Of a stretch of 64,000 bases of DNA, positions 16,916 to 26,775 are shown piece after piece (the first letter of the stretch is position 1; each line of letters opens with the position of its first letter). The stretch lies in assembly GCF_002204795.1 (NCBI RefSeq), contig NZ_NIXO01000035.1:1-64000 (forward strand), in the 5' to 3' direction. Below the pieces are notes generated by a model that was not told the DNA's origin, ran no database searches, and saw only the letters and a list, made by a program, of their open reading frames with translations. This stretch comes from Pseudomonas sp. K2I15 (GTDB lineage: Bacteria; Pseudomonadota; Gammaproteobacteria; Pseudomonadales; Pseudomonadaceae). Made by a program: the position numbers and the translations under genes.

Positions 16916-18172
16916 TCAGTGGTGAGCCTCGGGAGCAGGCTCATCCTTGGTCACATGCTTGACCAGCTTGCCGATGCTCAAACCCTGCAACAGGATCGAC
17001 GACAGCACCACGATGTAGGTGATGCTCAGCAGCAAGTCACGCTCCGGGCCCAGCGGCAGGGCCAGGGCCAATGCCACGGAAACCCCGCCGCGCAAGCCGC
17101 CCCAGGTGAGGATGCGGATGGTGCCGCGGGGCACCGTGCGCCAGCGCCGCAGCAGCAGGATCGCCGGGGCGACCGTCAACAGGCGTGACAACAGGATCGC
17201 CACCGCCAGCAAACTGGCGGCCAGCACGTGCAGCCAGTTGAACGGCAACAGCAAAAGCTCCATGCCGATCAGCGCGAACAGCAGGGCGTTGAGCATGTCA
17301 TCGAGCAACTCCCAGAAACCGTCCAGGTAGCGGCGGGTCATGTCGTTCATCGCCAGCTTACGGCCCAGGTTGCCGATGATCAGCCCCGCGACCACCATCG
17401 CAATCGGCGCCGACACGTGCAGCTCGGTGGCCATCGCCGAGCCGCCGATCACCAGGGCGAGGGTCAGCATCACTTCGATCTGATACTGCTCGATGCTCTT
17501 GATCATCAGGTACACGATGTAGCCGATCAGCCCGCCAAACACCACGCCACCGATCGCCTCATGGGCAAACAGCATGGCCGTGGCGCCCACCGTGGGCGTC
17601 TCGCCCAACTGCGCGATGCCCAGCAATACGGTGAACACCACCACCGCCGTGCCGTCGTTGAACAGCGACTCGCCGACGATCGTGGTCTTCAGCGGTTTCG
17701 ACGCGTTGGCCGTCCGCAGCACACCGAGTACCGCGATCGGGTCGGTGGGGGAGATCAGCGCGCCGAACAGCAGGCAGTACAGGAAGCTCACGTGCCAGCC
17801 GAACAGGGCGAAGATGTAGAAGGCCAGGCTGCCGATCACCACCGTGGCGATCAATACGCCGAAGGTGGCGAGCAGGCCGATGGGCCAGCGGTAGCTGCGC
17901 AGGTCACTCAGGTTAACGTGCAAGGCGCCGGCGAACAGCAGGAACGAGAGCATCCAGTTCATCAGCAAGTCGCCGAAGTCGATCTGGCCGATCAACTGCT
18001 GGATGCGTTCCTCAAGGCCGGGGTAACCGATAAAGCTCAGGCCTTGCAGCAGCAGGGAAAACATCAGCGCCGTCACCATCACACCGATAGTGGGCGGCAG
18101 GCCGATGAAGCGGTAATTCACATACGTGAGCAGGGTGGTCAGGCAAATAAAGGCAGCGACAAGTTCAAGCAT
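16916..18172 (-). CDS. CPA1-family sodium/proton antiporter
   Basis: A 418-residue inner-membrane antiporter with about 12 hydrophobic segments. SPTDPIAVLGVLR and GESLFNDGTAVVVFTV are the ND-type ion-binding motifs of the CPA1 group (NhaP/YjcE side), and TWGGLRGGVSVALALALP is the conserved late helix. It likely exchanges Na+ or K+ for H+ in pH and salt balance. The ATG follows AGGACCCCGG. Neither neighbour suggests a more specific role. Confidence 0.9.
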   Translation of the reverse strand: MLELVAAFICLTTLLTYVNYRFIGLPPTIGVMVTALMFSLLLQGLSFIGYPGLEERIQQLIGQIDFGDLLMNWMLSFLLFAGALHVNLSDLRSYRWPIGLLATFGVLIATVVIGSLAFYIFALFGWHVSFLYCLLFGALISPTDPIAVLGVLRTANASKPLKTTIVGESLFNDGTAVVVFTVLLGIAQLGETPTVGATAMLFAHEAIGGVVFGGLIGYIVYLMIKSIEQYQIEVMLTLALVIGGSAMATELHVSAPIAMVVAGLIIGNLGRKLAMNDMTRRYLDGFWELLDDMLNALLFALIGMELLLLPFNWLHVLAASLLAVAILLSRLLTVAPAILLLRRWRTVPRGTIRILTWGGLRGGVSVALALALPLGPERDLLLSITYIVVLSSILLQGLSIGKLVKHVTKDEPAPEAHH

Positions 18173-18222
18173 CCGGGGTCCTTGGATGGGGAGGGTCTAA
18201 AGTCGGGTGGGTTATGTGTTTG

Positions 18223-19392
18223 TCAGTTGGATGCATTGACAGCCGATGTTCCACGACGTTGCAGGTAGATGAAGAAAAGTGCCGCCAGCACCGTCAGGCA
18301 GCCCAGCAGTGCGCCGGTCCAGGGCAGGTCCGACAGGTCGGCGCCACTGGCCACCACCAGCCCGCCGATCCAGGCGCCGGCGGCGTTGCCCAGGTTGAAG
18401 GCGCTCTGGTTCAGGGTAGAGCCGAGGTTGGGGGCTTCGTGGGCCTGGTCGATGATCAGCAGTTGCAGGATCGGGCACAGGGCGAAGGCGAACACGCCCC
18501 ACAGCAGCAAGGTAATCGCAGCCGGAATCACCGAATGGCTGGTTTGGGTGAACACCGCCAATATCAACACCACCGCCAAGGCCATGCCCACCAGCGAGGG
18601 CAGCAGGCGGCTGTCGGCCAGGCGCCCGCCGAGCATGCTGCCCGCCGTGAGGCCGACGCCGAACAGCAGTAACATCAGGGTGATGCCGTGGGGGCTGACG
18701 CCGGTGATGTCTTGCAGTATCGGTGCGATGTAGGTGAAGACGCTGAACAGGCTGGTGGAGGCCAGCGCGCTCATGCCCAGGGCCAGCAGCACGTTGGGTT
18801 TGGTCAGTACCTTGAATTCGCTGGCGAGGTTGGCCTTGTCCATCGCGATGTGCTTGGGCAGCCACAGCCATTGAGCGATGGCGGCAATCACGCCGATTAC
18901 CGACACCGCCCAGAACGTCGAGCGCCAACCAGCGTATTGGCCCAGCGCAGTGCCCAGCGGTACCCCGAGCACGTTGGCCAGGGTCAGCCCGGTGAACATC
19001 ATCGCAATTGCCTGCGCCCGTTTGTTCGGCGCCACCAGGCCGGCGGCCACTACCGAGCCAATACCGAAGAACGCGCCATGGCACAGCGCGGTGACCACCC
19101 GGGCGGCCATCAACGTCGCGTAGTTCGGCGCCAGGGCACACAGCACATTGCCGAGGATGAACATGACGGTCATGCCCAGCAGCGTGGCTTTGCGCGGCAT
19201 GTTGGCGGTGCCGATGGCCAGGATCGGTGCGCCGAACACCACGCCCAGGGCGTAGCCGGTGATCAGTAGGCCGGCGTTTGGAATGCTTACGGACAGGTCT
19301 CGGGCGACGTCGGGCAGCAAGCCCATGATGACAAATTCGGTGGTGCCGATGCCAAAGGCGGCGACGGCCAGTGCAAGCAAGGCGAGCGGCAT
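18223..19392 (-). CDS. MFS efflux transporter, DHA1 type (AraJ/YdhP-like)
   Basis: A 389-residue, twelve-helix major facilitator with a short N-terminus leading straight into AFGIGTTEFVIMGLLPDVARDL, the opening of the arabinose/nucleoside/drug efflux branch (AraJ, YdhP, NepI). LITGYALGVVFGAPILAIGTA carries the motif A region in reduced form. The ATG has AGGAG at 8-nt spacing. The substrate is unknown; the next gene upstream is divergent. Confidence 0.88.
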   Translation of the reverse strand: MPLALLALAVAAFGIGTTEFVIMGLLPDVARDLSVSIPNAGLLITGYALGVVFGAPILAIGTANMPRKATLLGMTVMFILGNVLCALAPNYATLMAARVVTALCHGAFFGIGSVVAAGLVAPNKRAQAIAMMFTGLTLANVLGVPLGTALGQYAGWRSTFWAVSVIGVIAAIAQWLWLPKHIAMDKANLASEFKVLTKPNVLLALGMSALASTSLFSVFTYIAPILQDITGVSPHGITLMLLLFGVGLTAGSMLGGRLADSRLLPSLVGMALAVVLILAVFTQTSHSVIPAAITLLLWGVFAFALCPILQLLIIDQAHEAPNLGSTLNQSAFNLGNAAGAWIGGLVVASGADLSDLPWTGALLGCLTVLAALFFIYLQRRGTSAVNASN

Positions 19393-19591
19393 GCGAGGAT
19401 CTCCTGTCGGTAATCGTGACGCTCTGATCAGGCATACGCATGCCGGCGCCCGGACCTGTGAAGATCGGGCAGCAGCAAAAATTTATTGGTATAGGTCTTT
19501 GCGCAACTGAGTGCGGCGTGGTCGGCTTTAGTATAAACAGCTGATGACATATGGCGAATCAATTCTGTGTTTTTTGACTGGGGAGTCACCG

Positions 19592-20425
19592 GTGATTGCA
19601 ACAGCTCTGGTACTGGTAGCGGCGCTGTTGCATGCGACGTGGAACACCTTGATCAAATTCAGCGGCGAGCGCCTATTGGTGATCGCGTGCATGGACACGG
19701 TGGCGTTGCTGTTTGTGGTGTTGGCGGTGGGTTTTGTGTCGTTGCCGCCGCTGGAAATCTGGCCGTGGATCATCGCCTCGGCGCTGTTTGAATTGCTCTA
19801 CCGCTACCTGTTGATCCAGGCCTATCGCGTGGGTGACCTGGGGTTGGTGTACCCGCTGATGCGCGGGCTGTCGCCCCTGGTGGTGCTGGCGCTGACACTG
19901 GTGTTTGCCGGTGAGGTGCTGAGTACCCAGCAGATCCTTGGCATTCTGTTGATACCGTTTGGCATGCTGTGCCTGCTGTGGCAGGGCGGTGGCGGTGACC
20001 GGTTGCCCTGGTCGATGCTGCCGGTGGTGGCGTTGATTGGCCTGTGCATCGGTTGCTACACCTTCCTCGATGGCCAGGCGTTGCGCCGTTGGTCACACCC
20101 GCTGGATTACCTGGTGTGGCTGACGCTGATCAGCGCCTGGCCGTTTCCGTTGCTGGCGGTGGTGCGCAAGCGGGCGGCGTTCGGGTTGTTCTGGCGCACG
20201 CAGTGGCGGCTGGGGTTGAGTGTCGGGTTGTGTGTGTTGTTGAGCTACGCTCTGGTGCTTTGGGCCATGCAACTGGGCTCGATTGCCGAGGCTGCCGCGC
20301 TGCGGGAAGTCAGCGTGATCCTGGTGGTGTTGTTCGGCATGCGTTACCTGAAAGAACCTTTCGGCCGCCCGCGGCTCATAGCCTGTGGGTTGGTGCTGAT
20401 CGGCATGTTCGTGATGAAACTCTAA
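19592..20425 (+). CDS. EamA/DMT-family membrane transporter
   Basis: A 277-residue protein with ten hydrophobic segments in two EamA repeats, as in drug/metabolite transporters. The GTG at 19592 is taken as start because GGGGAG (19580-19585) lies 6 nt upstream and the first helix then begins at once (VIATALVLVAALLHATWNTL). The longer frame from 19544 would add 16 polar residues. PLMRGLSPLVVLALTLVFAGE and EAAALREVSVILVVLFGMRYLKEPF are the paired loops typical of each repeat's end. The MAPEG gene follows 31 bp later on the same strand. Confidence 0.87.
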   Translation: MIATALVLVAALLHATWNTLIKFSGERLLVIACMDTVALLFVVLAVGFVSLPPLEIWPWIIASALFELLYRYLLIQAYRVGDLGLVYPLMRGLSPLVVLALTLVFAGEVLSTQQILGILLIPFGMLCLLWQGGGGDRLPWSMLPVVALIGLCIGCYTFLDGQALRRWSHPLDYLVWLTLISAWPFPLLAVVRKRAAFGLFWRTQWRLGLSVGLCVLLSYALVLWAMQLGSIAEAAALREVSVILVVLFGMRYLKEPFGRPRLIACGLVLIGMFVMKL

Positions 20426-20456
20426 CCGTCGGATAAAACTAAAAAAGGAATGGGGT

Positions 20457-20843
20457 ATGACAGTCGCTTTCTGGTGTGTGTTGATCGCAATCTTTCTGCC
20501 GTACCTGTGCACGGGCGTGGCCAAGTTCAGCGGCGGCAAGTTCGGGCCTCGGCAGAACCATGATCCGCGAGCCTTCCTGGAGACCCTGGATGGGTTCGCC
20601 AAGCGTGCCCACAGTGCGCAACTCAACAGCTTTGAAGTGACCCCGGCCTTTGCGGCGGCGGTGATCATTGCGCATTTGGCAGGCGGCGCATCGCTGGTGA
20701 CGATCAACGTACTGGCGGTGCTGTTTATTACCAGCCGGTTGCTCTACATCATCTGCTATTTGGCGGACTGGGCGATGCTGCGGTCGCTGGTGTGGGCGGT
20801 GGGGATGGCGTTGATTGCGAGTTTCTTCTTCGTCTCGATCTAA
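20457..20843 (+). CDS. MAPEG-family membrane protein
   Basis: A 128-residue four-helix protein of the MAPEG superfamily, whose eukaryotic members use glutathione on lipids; bacterial functions are mostly unknown. The pattern RAFLETLDGFAKRAHSAQLNSFEVTPAFAAAVIIA matches the conserved helix I-II loop (RxxxAxxNxxE-like), and SRLLYIICYLADWAMLRSLVW is the conserved third and fourth helix. An AAAAAGGAATGGGGT ribosome site is visible. It is probably cotranscribed with the DMT transporter. Confidence 0.85.
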   Translation: MTVAFWCVLIAIFLPYLCTGVAKFSGGKFGPRQNHDPRAFLETLDGFAKRAHSAQLNSFEVTPAFAAAVIIAHLAGGASLVTINVLAVLFITSRLLYIICYLADWAMLRSLVWAVGMALIASFFFVSI

Positions 20844-20861
20844 AGCGTGACGCTGTTCAAG

Positions 20862-20951
20862 TGTGGGAGCGGGCTTGCTCGCGAATGCGGTAGATCAGTC
20901 GATACATCCGGTGGCTGAAACACCGTCTTCGCGAGCAAGCCCGCTCCCACA
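20862..20951. repeat. REP pair (inverted), MAPEG-mltA gap
   Basis: Two facing arms of the GGGAGCGGGCTTGCTCGC repeat, plus a third partial arm at 20952-20967 (CAAGCCCGCCCCCACA). It lies between two convergent genes, where it may help end both transcripts. Confidence 0.9.
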
Positions 20952-20982
20952 CAAGCCCGCCCCCACATAAACCAATGTTGTT

Positions 20983-22155
20983 TCAGGTTCCTGTCGGCGC
21001 ATCCGGCACTTTCGGCAGCGCTTCGCCTTTAGGCCACAGCATCCAGATCTGGCCCTGCTGCTTCATGTTGCCCGCCAACTCCCCGGCGGCATCGCCGGTT
21101 CCCCAGAACAGGTCGGCACGCACTTCGCCGGTAATTGCACCGCCGGTATCTTGCGCAGCCACCGGGCGCGCGATCGGCGCACCGTCCGGCCTTGTGGTCG
21201 AGAGCCACAACAAGCTACCCAGCGGAATCACCTTGCGATCCACTGCAACGCTATAGCCCGCAGTCAGCGGCACGTTCAGCGAGCCGCGCGGGCCTTCGTT
21301 GCTGTCGGGGCGGGCGCTGAAGAACACGTAGCTGGGGTTGCTCGCCAGTAATTCAGGAATCCGCTGCGGGTGAGCCTTGGCCCAGGCGCTGATAGCACCC
21401 ATGGTCACGTCTTCTTTTTTCAACTCGCCTTGCTCCACCAGCCAGCGGCCGATGGGGCGGTACGGGTAGCCGTTCTGGTCGCCGTAACCGACGCGTAATT
21501 GCCGGCCATCGGCCAGTTGAATACGGCCCGAACCCTGGATCTGCAGGAATTGCAGGTCCATTGGGTTGGTCAGCCAGGCGATGGGCTTGGCGGTGGAGCC
21601 TTGCTGGTTGATGGCGCTGGCGTCGTCATAGGGTTTGAGTACCCGACCCTCCAGGCGCCCGCGCAGGCGCTTGCCCTTGAGTTCCGGGTAGATGCTCTCC
21701 AGGTTGACGATGATCAGGTCATCCGGCACGCCGAACACCGGCACGTGGGCGATGGGGGTTTCGGTGAGGCTGCCGGGGTAAACCGGTTCGTAGTAGCCGG
21801 TGATCAAGCCGTTGGGGCTGTTATCGGCCGAGCGCAGCCCGTAGACGTCGAGGTTGGCCTTGAGGAAGTCGCGAATCGCCACTGCGTTCGATGGCACGGT
21901 TGCCGATGCCGCGCACGTCGTGCCCCACACCGGGTCTGCCTTGAGCCGTTGGCAGGCACTGCGCCAGGACTCGAAGCCGGCTTGCAGGTCGCTGTCCGAC
22001 ACGGCCGGCAAGTTTTCCCAGGTGGCACTGGCGTAGGTCGCGATGGCATGGGGTTTGGCTTTCTCGTCCTTTCCGGTGTCGCAACCGGCCAGCAACGCGA
22101 TCATTGGCAGAGCCCATGCCAGGCGGCGGCTCCAGGGTTTGAAACGGGTATTCAT
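20983..22155 (-). CDS. mltA: Membrane-bound lytic murein transglycosylase A
   Basis: An outer-membrane lipoprotein that cleaves the MurNAc-GlcNAc bond of peptidoglycan, forming 1,6-anhydro ends. The start at 22155 gives MNTRFKPWSRRLAWALPMIALLAGC with a lipobox at the Cys; AGGA is 9 nt upstream. An ATG two codons earlier has too short a spacing. ITGYYEP, QIQGSGRI and the catalytic Asp within AAQDTGGAITGEVRADLFWG mark MltA (3D domain, double-psi barrel). About 390 residues, normal length. Confidence 0.94.
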   Translation of the reverse strand: MNTRFKPWSRRLAWALPMIALLAGCDTGKDEKAKPHAIATYASATWENLPAVSDSDLQAGFESWRSACQRLKADPVWGTTCAASATVPSNAVAIRDFLKANLDVYGLRSADNSPNGLITGYYEPVYPGSLTETPIAHVPVFGVPDDLIIVNLESIYPELKGKRLRGRLEGRVLKPYDDASAINQQGSTAKPIAWLTNPMDLQFLQIQGSGRIQLADGRQLRVGYGDQNGYPYRPIGRWLVEQGELKKEDVTMGAISAWAKAHPQRIPELLASNPSYVFFSARPDSNEGPRGSLNVPLTAGYSVAVDRKVIPLGSLLWLSTTRPDGAPIARPVAAQDTGGAITGEVRADLFWGTGDAAGELAGNMKQQGQIWMLWPKGEALPKVPDAPTGT

Positions 22156-22283
22156 ACACATAATTCCTGAAGTGATTGCCCGCGCCGATCGGCATTCGAG
22201 CAACCCTTATTATTAATGGGGGTATTGGTCTTTACGGGCGGGGCGAGGATACTGGCCGCCGTTTCCCGTGACCTTGAGCCATC

Positions 22284-22733
22284 ATGACTTTTAAAAGACT
22301 GACCGTTGTATTGCTGGCCTGCCTGACACTGTCCGCCTGCGGCGGGGTTGATCCGAATTCGCCCCTTGGCCAGCGCAAGGCCATTTTCAAGCAGATGCTC
22401 AAGACCGGCGAAGACTTGGGCGGCATGCTGCGTGGGCGCATTCCATTCGACGGCGCTAAATTTGCCGAAGGCGCGGTCAAACTCGATGCGTTGTCCCATG
22501 AACCGTGGAAACATTTCCCGAGCGTGCGTGAAGAAGACCACACCAGCGCCAAGGATGATGTGTGGCAGCAACAGGCACGCTTCCAGGAGATGGCTCGAAA
22601 CCTTGAAGCGGCCACCGGTGAATTGGTGATCGCAAGCCAGGTCCAGCCTTACAAAGCCAGCAATCTGGGCCCGGCAGTGCAGAAAGTCGAAGATGCCTGC
22701 ACCGCTTGCCATAAACAGTTTCGCGATCATTGA
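22284..22733 (+). CDS. Class II cytochrome c (c556/c' type), exported
   Basis: A 149-residue protein with a lipoprotein-like signal (VVLLACLTLSAC at 10-21) and a four-helix cytochrome c' plan. The single CTACH heme motif sits at 139-143, only six residues from the C-terminus, as in class II cytochromes. Heme would be covalently bound in the periplasm, and the lipobox suggests membrane anchoring. Electron partners are unknown. It ends 6 bp from the convergent DUF1090 gene. Confidence 0.85.
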   Translation: MTFKRLTVVLLACLTLSACGGVDPNSPLGQRKAIFKQMLKTGEDLGGMLRGRIPFDGAKFAEGAVKLDALSHEPWKHFPSVREEDHTSAKDDVWQQQARFQEMARNLEAATGELVIASQVQPYKASNLGPAVQKVEDACTACHKQFRDH

Positions 22734-22739
22734 GGCGTC

Positions 22740-23135
22740 TTACTTGTCCAGTTCGTCCAGGGCTTCCTGCAGGTCCTTGCGTGACTGGGCGAGCTTATCT
22801 TTGCGTTTGTTGATCTTGTCGGAGTCACCCTTTTTCATCGCCTTGTCGAGGTCGGCCTGACGGCGGCTGACTTCGTGCTTGGCGTCGAGCACCTTGTTTT
22901 CACGCTCCTTTTTCAAGGACGCGTCGGTGCAGTTGGCAGTGACTTCACTCAGAGCTTTTTCCAGGCCGGCTTGCTGCTCGCTGTTGCCGTGGGCTTTGGC
23001 TTGTTCGATCTGGGCGCTGATGGCCTGGCGCTTGGCGGCGCAGCCGGTGATTTGCGGGGTTTCCTCGGCCGCCAGCAGTGGCGTGGCCATAAGGGTGGCG
23101 ACGGTCAACAGGGCAAAAGGTGCAAGAAATTTCAT
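22740..23135 (-). CDS. DUF1090 family exported protein (YqjC-like)
   Basis: A 131-residue protein with a signal peptide (cut near PLLAA) followed by a highly charged helical domain. GCAAKRQAISAQIEQAKAHG, GLEKALSEVTANCTDASL and KERENKVLDAKHEVSRRQADL are typical DUF1090 segments with two conserved cysteines likely forming a disulphide. The rest is coiled-coil-like (Lys/Asp/Glu heptads). E. coli YqjC has the same plan; function unknown. GGAG lies 5 nt before the ATG. Confidence 0.87.
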   Translation of the reverse strand: MKFLAPFALLTVATLMATPLLAAEETPQITGCAAKRQAISAQIEQAKAHGNSEQQAGLEKALSEVTANCTDASLKKERENKVLDAKHEVSRRQADLDKAMKKGDSDKINKRKDKLAQSRKDLQEALDELDK

Positions 23136-23216
23136 TAACGCTCCAAGGGAAACAAGGTCGCAATCAGGTGGGCAGGATGAATTCTGCGGGCACCGGTTAA
23201 TGCCGCCGGTCAGAGG

Positions 23217-24902
23217 TTAAAAACCCTCTATCCCGGCAGCCCGTAATGTTTCACTCAAGGCCAGCACCTGCGGGTCGCGAAAAAAAGCGTTCAGTTGCGC
23301 CGCGCGGCCCGGGCCTATGCCGTCTTCGGCCAGCCAGGCCTGAGTGTCTTTGGCGGCCAGGGTTTGCCAGCCGCCTTGTAGATTGTTGCGGGCCGTGGGC
23401 GGTACTCCCAGGGCCATCAGCCATTGCGCGAACGGTCGCTGCCGGGCGCTGCGCAGGCTGTCGAGTAAACGCGCACTGCTGCGTTCGCCGAAGCCATCAA
23501 TGTTAGCAAGCTCTGCCTCATCAAGGGTTAACCAATCGAGCAGGCCACCGATTAGACCGGCCTGAATCAAGGTGTTCCAGGTTTCGCGGCCGATATGTGG
23601 CAGGGCCAGGCCCTGGGCGCCGCTCAGCCAGGTCAGGCGCGCAAGCAGTTGTTCCTCACAACCGGGGGCCAGTTGCCAGCAACTCAAGGAGTGGAAGTCC
23701 TTGGCCTGCGGGATCTGCAGTTCGACCCGTGGCTGGCTGCGCAGGATGACGTGATCAAGGCGCGGAATGACTTGCCCGGCGAGGCTGATGGACACCTGGT
23801 CGCCAGGACGAATATCCAGTTCCTGCCAGCGCTTCAGGGAGCCAACGCTGACCCGGCTGATTTTCCGGTCGTCGAGCAGTACCGGCGCAAGCTCCAGGAT
23901 GGAAGTGATGCGCCCGGTGCGGCCAATCTTGAAGTGCACCTTGCGCACATGGGCCAGCGCCTTGACCACCGGGTATTTCCAGGCAACCGCCCAATAGGGC
24001 GCGCTGACCCGCCAGCGCTCTGCCGGCGCGCGTTGGCTCTGGTGCAACACCACGCCGTCGCTGGCGAAGGGCAGTGGGTGGCTGTACCAGTAACTGCGCC
24101 AGTGCGCCGCTTCGGTAATGTCTTTGATCGGTTGGCTGTAGCGGGCGCTGTCGGTGAAGCCCCATTGCGCAAGCTGGTTCAGGCGCTCGGAAAAATCATC
24201 GGGGCCTTGGGGCCAGGCCCAGATAAACAGACCGATATTGGCGGCCTCGGCCTCGCTCAACTGCCGGCGATTCATCAGCCCGGCTACTTTGCTGCGGGCG
24301 CCGATGCCACCTTTGGCGGCCTGCACGTGATCATTCAGTCGCCAATAGAGTTCGCCCTGTAACAACAGGTCTACGGGTTCGGGCAGTTGCTGGACGATCC
24401 CGGGAATCCTGCCGGCGGAGGCTGACCAATCCTGCCCCAGCCGGCCGTCACCACGACTGATGACCCGGCTCAGTCGGCCCTTGCGGTAAACCAGCGTCAC
24501 GGCCACGCCATCGACCTTGGGCTGAACCCATACGTCCTGGCGAGTGCTCAGCCAGGTTTCAGCGGCTTTATCATCCAGCAGCTTTTCCAGGCCCGTGTGT
24601 GGCGTCGGGTGGGTGATGGTGCCTCGTGCGCTGCCCAGCGGGTTGTCCGTGACCGGAGCGGAGGCGTTGAAACAACTGCGCCATTGGGCAAGGCGCTGGC
24701 GGGCCTGGTCATAGAGCTCATCGCTGATCAGTGACTGGCCGAGCCGGTGGTAGCTGTCATCCCACAGGCGGACTTGCTGCGCCAGGGTGGTGATCTGGGC
24801 CTGGGCGTGATCGGCTTCCCAGTCGGGACACTCCCGCGCCCACGCAATGAGCGGCGAGAAGCTGAGTAAAAGGAACAGCAGCAAGCGCATAGGCGACGTC
24901 AT
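23217..24902 (-). CDS. ligB: NAD-dependent DNA ligase LigB
   Basis: A 561-residue second NAD-type DNA ligase, shorter than LigA because the zinc finger and BRCT domains are absent. The AMP-accepting lysine is K129 in VQPKVDGVA. An adenylation domain, an OB part (DIRPGDQVSISLAGQVIPRLD) and helix-hairpin-helix repeats near the end (ELANIDGFGERSSARLLDSL, GIGPGRAAQLNAFF) follow. The N-terminus is a clear signal-peptide-like helix (MRLLLFLLLSFSPLIAWA), a feature also seen in E. coli LigB and still unexplained for a DNA enzyme. The ATG at 24902 has AAGGA 8 nt upstream; the ATG at 24911 abuts that site. Confidence 0.93.
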   Translation of the reverse strand: MTSPMRLLLFLLLSFSPLIAWARECPDWEADHAQAQITTLAQQVRLWDDSYHRLGQSLISDELYDQARQRLAQWRSCFNASAPVTDNPLGSARGTITHPTPHTGLEKLLDDKAAETWLSTRQDVWVQPKVDGVAVTLVYRKGRLSRVISRGDGRLGQDWSASAGRIPGIVQQLPEPVDLLLQGELYWRLNDHVQAAKGGIGARSKVAGLMNRRQLSEAEAANIGLFIWAWPQGPDDFSERLNQLAQWGFTDSARYSQPIKDITEAAHWRSYWYSHPLPFASDGVVLHQSQRAPAERWRVSAPYWAVAWKYPVVKALAHVRKVHFKIGRTGRITSILELAPVLLDDRKISRVSVGSLKRWQELDIRPGDQVSISLAGQVIPRLDHVILRSQPRVELQIPQAKDFHSLSCWQLAPGCEEQLLARLTWLSGAQGLALPHIGRETWNTLIQAGLIGGLLDWLTLDEAELANIDGFGERSSARLLDSLRSARQRPFAQWLMALGVPPTARNNLQGGWQTLAAKDTQAWLAEDGIGPGRAAQLNAFFRDPQVLALSETLRAAGIEGF

Positions 24903-24956
24903 TATGAGCATCCTTGCTCTGAAAGGGCGCCCAGCCTAAGCCATCCCGGCGGGCAT

Positions 24957-24985
24957 AAAAAAGCCCCGCAACCGCGAGGCTTTTT
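24957..24985 (-). terminator. Terminator of the small exported protein gene
   Basis: On the minus strand AAAAAGCC TCGCG then GCGGGGCTTTTTTA: a GC-rich stem of about 9 bp with A-run before and T-run after, 16 bp past the stop at 25001. Confidence 0.9.
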
Positions 24986-25000
24986 ACCCGATGTTTCTGC

Positions 25001-25342
25001 TTACTTGAACAGACCGCCCAGGGCTTTCACTTTGTCGTTGCTGTCAGCCTTGGCCTGTTGCTTTTGCTGGCCAGCGTCGAGCTTGTCCTGGGACTCGCCG
25101 ACTTTTTTGCAACCTTTGTTTACTTGATCCAGTGCGGCCTGCATGGCCTTCACTTTCACGTCTTCGCCATTGGCTTTGGCAGCGTCGACCTTGGCTTGCA
25201 GGTCTTTGCCCTGTTTTTCGCAGTCGCCGGAAGACACGCCCAGTTGGGAAGTCAGGCCGCTGAGTGCGCTCAAGTCGGCGTGTGCCGGCAGGGCAAACAG
25301 GCTGAGCAGAAGGGCGGCAGGGGCGAGTGTGGAAATGCGCAT
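25001..25342 (-). CDS. Small exported protein, function unknown
   Basis: A 113-residue protein with a signal peptide (MRISTLAPAALLLSLFALPAHA) and a helical, Lys/Asp/Gln/Ala-rich body with two cysteines (DCEKQGK and KGCKKVG). GAGG is 6 nt before the ATG at 25342, which decides the start over an upstream frame. Length and composition resemble the DUF1090 protein at 22740, with similar cysteine spacing and a charged helix, so the two could be distant relatives; that is only an impression. It has its own terminator. I do not recognise a function. Confidence 0.75.
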   Translation of the reverse strand: MRISTLAPAALLLSLFALPAHADLSALSGLTSQLGVSSGDCEKQGKDLQAKVDAAKANGEDVKVKAMQAALDQVNKGCKKVGESQDKLDAGQQKQQAKADSNDKVKALGGLFK

Positions 25343-25512
25343 GGAAAACCTCAATGTTCGATTGCCTGCGCGCTTATCGATCCCGGGCAGGCGCAGTGCA
25401 ATATCCAATAAGAGGTGAAGGCCCGGGAGGGCGCGGATTCTAGTGGGCCATTATTTAGCCTGCAAGCATTGGATCCAAAAAATGTGAACATCGCCCGCAA
25501 ATCATCCGGCAA

Positions 25513-25545
25513 TAAAAAACCCCGCCGGGATAACCCGGCAGGGCT
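25513..25545 (-). terminator. metK terminator
   Basis: A 10-bp stem with one mismatch (CCCTGCCGGG / CCCGGCGGGG on the minus strand, loop TTAT) followed by TTTTTTATTG, 20 bp past the metK stop. Confidence 0.9.
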
Positions 25546-25565
25546 TTGTGTACACCGTAAAGCGA

Positions 25566-26756
<1,191 letters not shown>

Positions 26757-26775
26757 CTCGATGTTTTCCTGATAT

